In this document: positions 5,304 to 5,417 of the stretch, piece by piece
Layout: each line of letters begins with the position of its first letter
Position numbering within the stretch: position 1 is the first letter of the stretch
From: Oscillospiraceae bacterium
GTDB taxonomy: Bacteria; Bacillota; Clostridia; Oscillospirales; Acutalibacteraceae
DNA length: 5,417 bases
Direction: 5' to 3'
NCBI GenBank assembly: GCA_021640185.1
Contig: JAJXDX010000163.1
Coordinates: 1 to 5,417, forward strand
Position numbers and translations under genes: made by a program
Notes under the pieces: generated by a model
The model's input: the letters and a program-made list of their open reading frames with translations, nothing else
Databases searched by the model: none
What the model was told of the DNA's origin: nothing

Positions 5304-5417
5304 CTTTTTCCTTTTAGCTTGATCCTACGTTCAAAAGACAGGAGGGAAGCCCTTAGATACGACCGGGCCTTTCGGAAAATTCCTGCATTTCGTCAAAAGC
5401 AAAAGGCGGATCATCCT
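5304..5417. other. Window-edge stretch without supported gene
   Basis: The frame of the lipoprotein stays open after its TGA through 38 codons to the window end, reading SKDRREALRYDRAFRK in its middle. AGGAGGG (5340-5346) has no ATG, GTG or TTG at a usable distance. On the other strand a 27-codon frame runs from 5414 to 5331 without a visible ribosome binding site. A weak hairpin GAAAAA/TTTTTC (5295-5310) straddles the stop. None of these is convincing alone. Confidence 0.3.

Noticed and set aside
5295..5310. GAAAAA/TTTTTC hairpin as terminator of the lipoprotein gene
   Set aside because: The stem has a single G-C pair and five A-U pairs, overlaps the stop codon, and is too weak to call.
1..5417. 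CRISPR array, tRNA, rRNA or insertion-sequence ends
   Set aside because: Looked for on both strands by eye; no regular repeat-spacer array, cloverleaf, rRNA motif or transposase was seen.

Overview
The window looks like chromosomal DNA from a GC-rich member of the Firmicutes, probably a gut-type clostridium. This rests on a galactose-type (Mgl) sugar ABC transporter followed by a membrane-anchored InlB B-repeat protein, strong AGGAGG-type ribosome binding sites before nearly every start, and a high GC content over about the first 4 kb (40 of 60 bases at 541-600, 39 of 60 at 3481-3540). The taxonomic call is inference; no rRNA or marker gene is present.

Positions 1-1874 hold the 3' end of a rightward sugar-transport operon: the last 99 codons of the ATPase mglA, the complete permease mglC, and a 119-residue protein with one membrane helix and one InlB B-repeat. 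A hairpin with T runs on both sides (1845-1874) closes this operon and probably also the convergent leftward one.

Positions 1908-3972 hold a compact leftward operon of proteins I do not recognise. In transcription order they are: a 187-residue protein made of two copies of one domain; a 145-residue protein starting at GTG; a possible 32-codon ORF overlapping both neighbours by ATGA; a 169-residue protein with two membrane helices; and a 122-residue soluble protein. The four larger genes each have a good ribosome binding site, and the gaps are tiny. A promoter candidate lies at 3944-3972, with a near-perfect palindrome across its -35 box.

Positions 3981-4367 are intergenic. They contain a near-consensus rightward promoter (TTGACA, 17 bases, TATACT) with three inverted repeats around it, then a leader of about 187 bases. 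Positions 4368-5303 encode a 311-residue probable lipoprotein built from two tandem repeats exactly 80 residues apart. Its base composition is clearly lower in GC (22 of 60 at 4621-4680, 27 of 60 at 4981-5040), which suggests a different origin from the DNA to its left. The last 114 bases show no gene I can support.

The Mgl genes act together in importing galactose or a related sugar. No functional link between that operon and the two other units is visible beyond adjacency.
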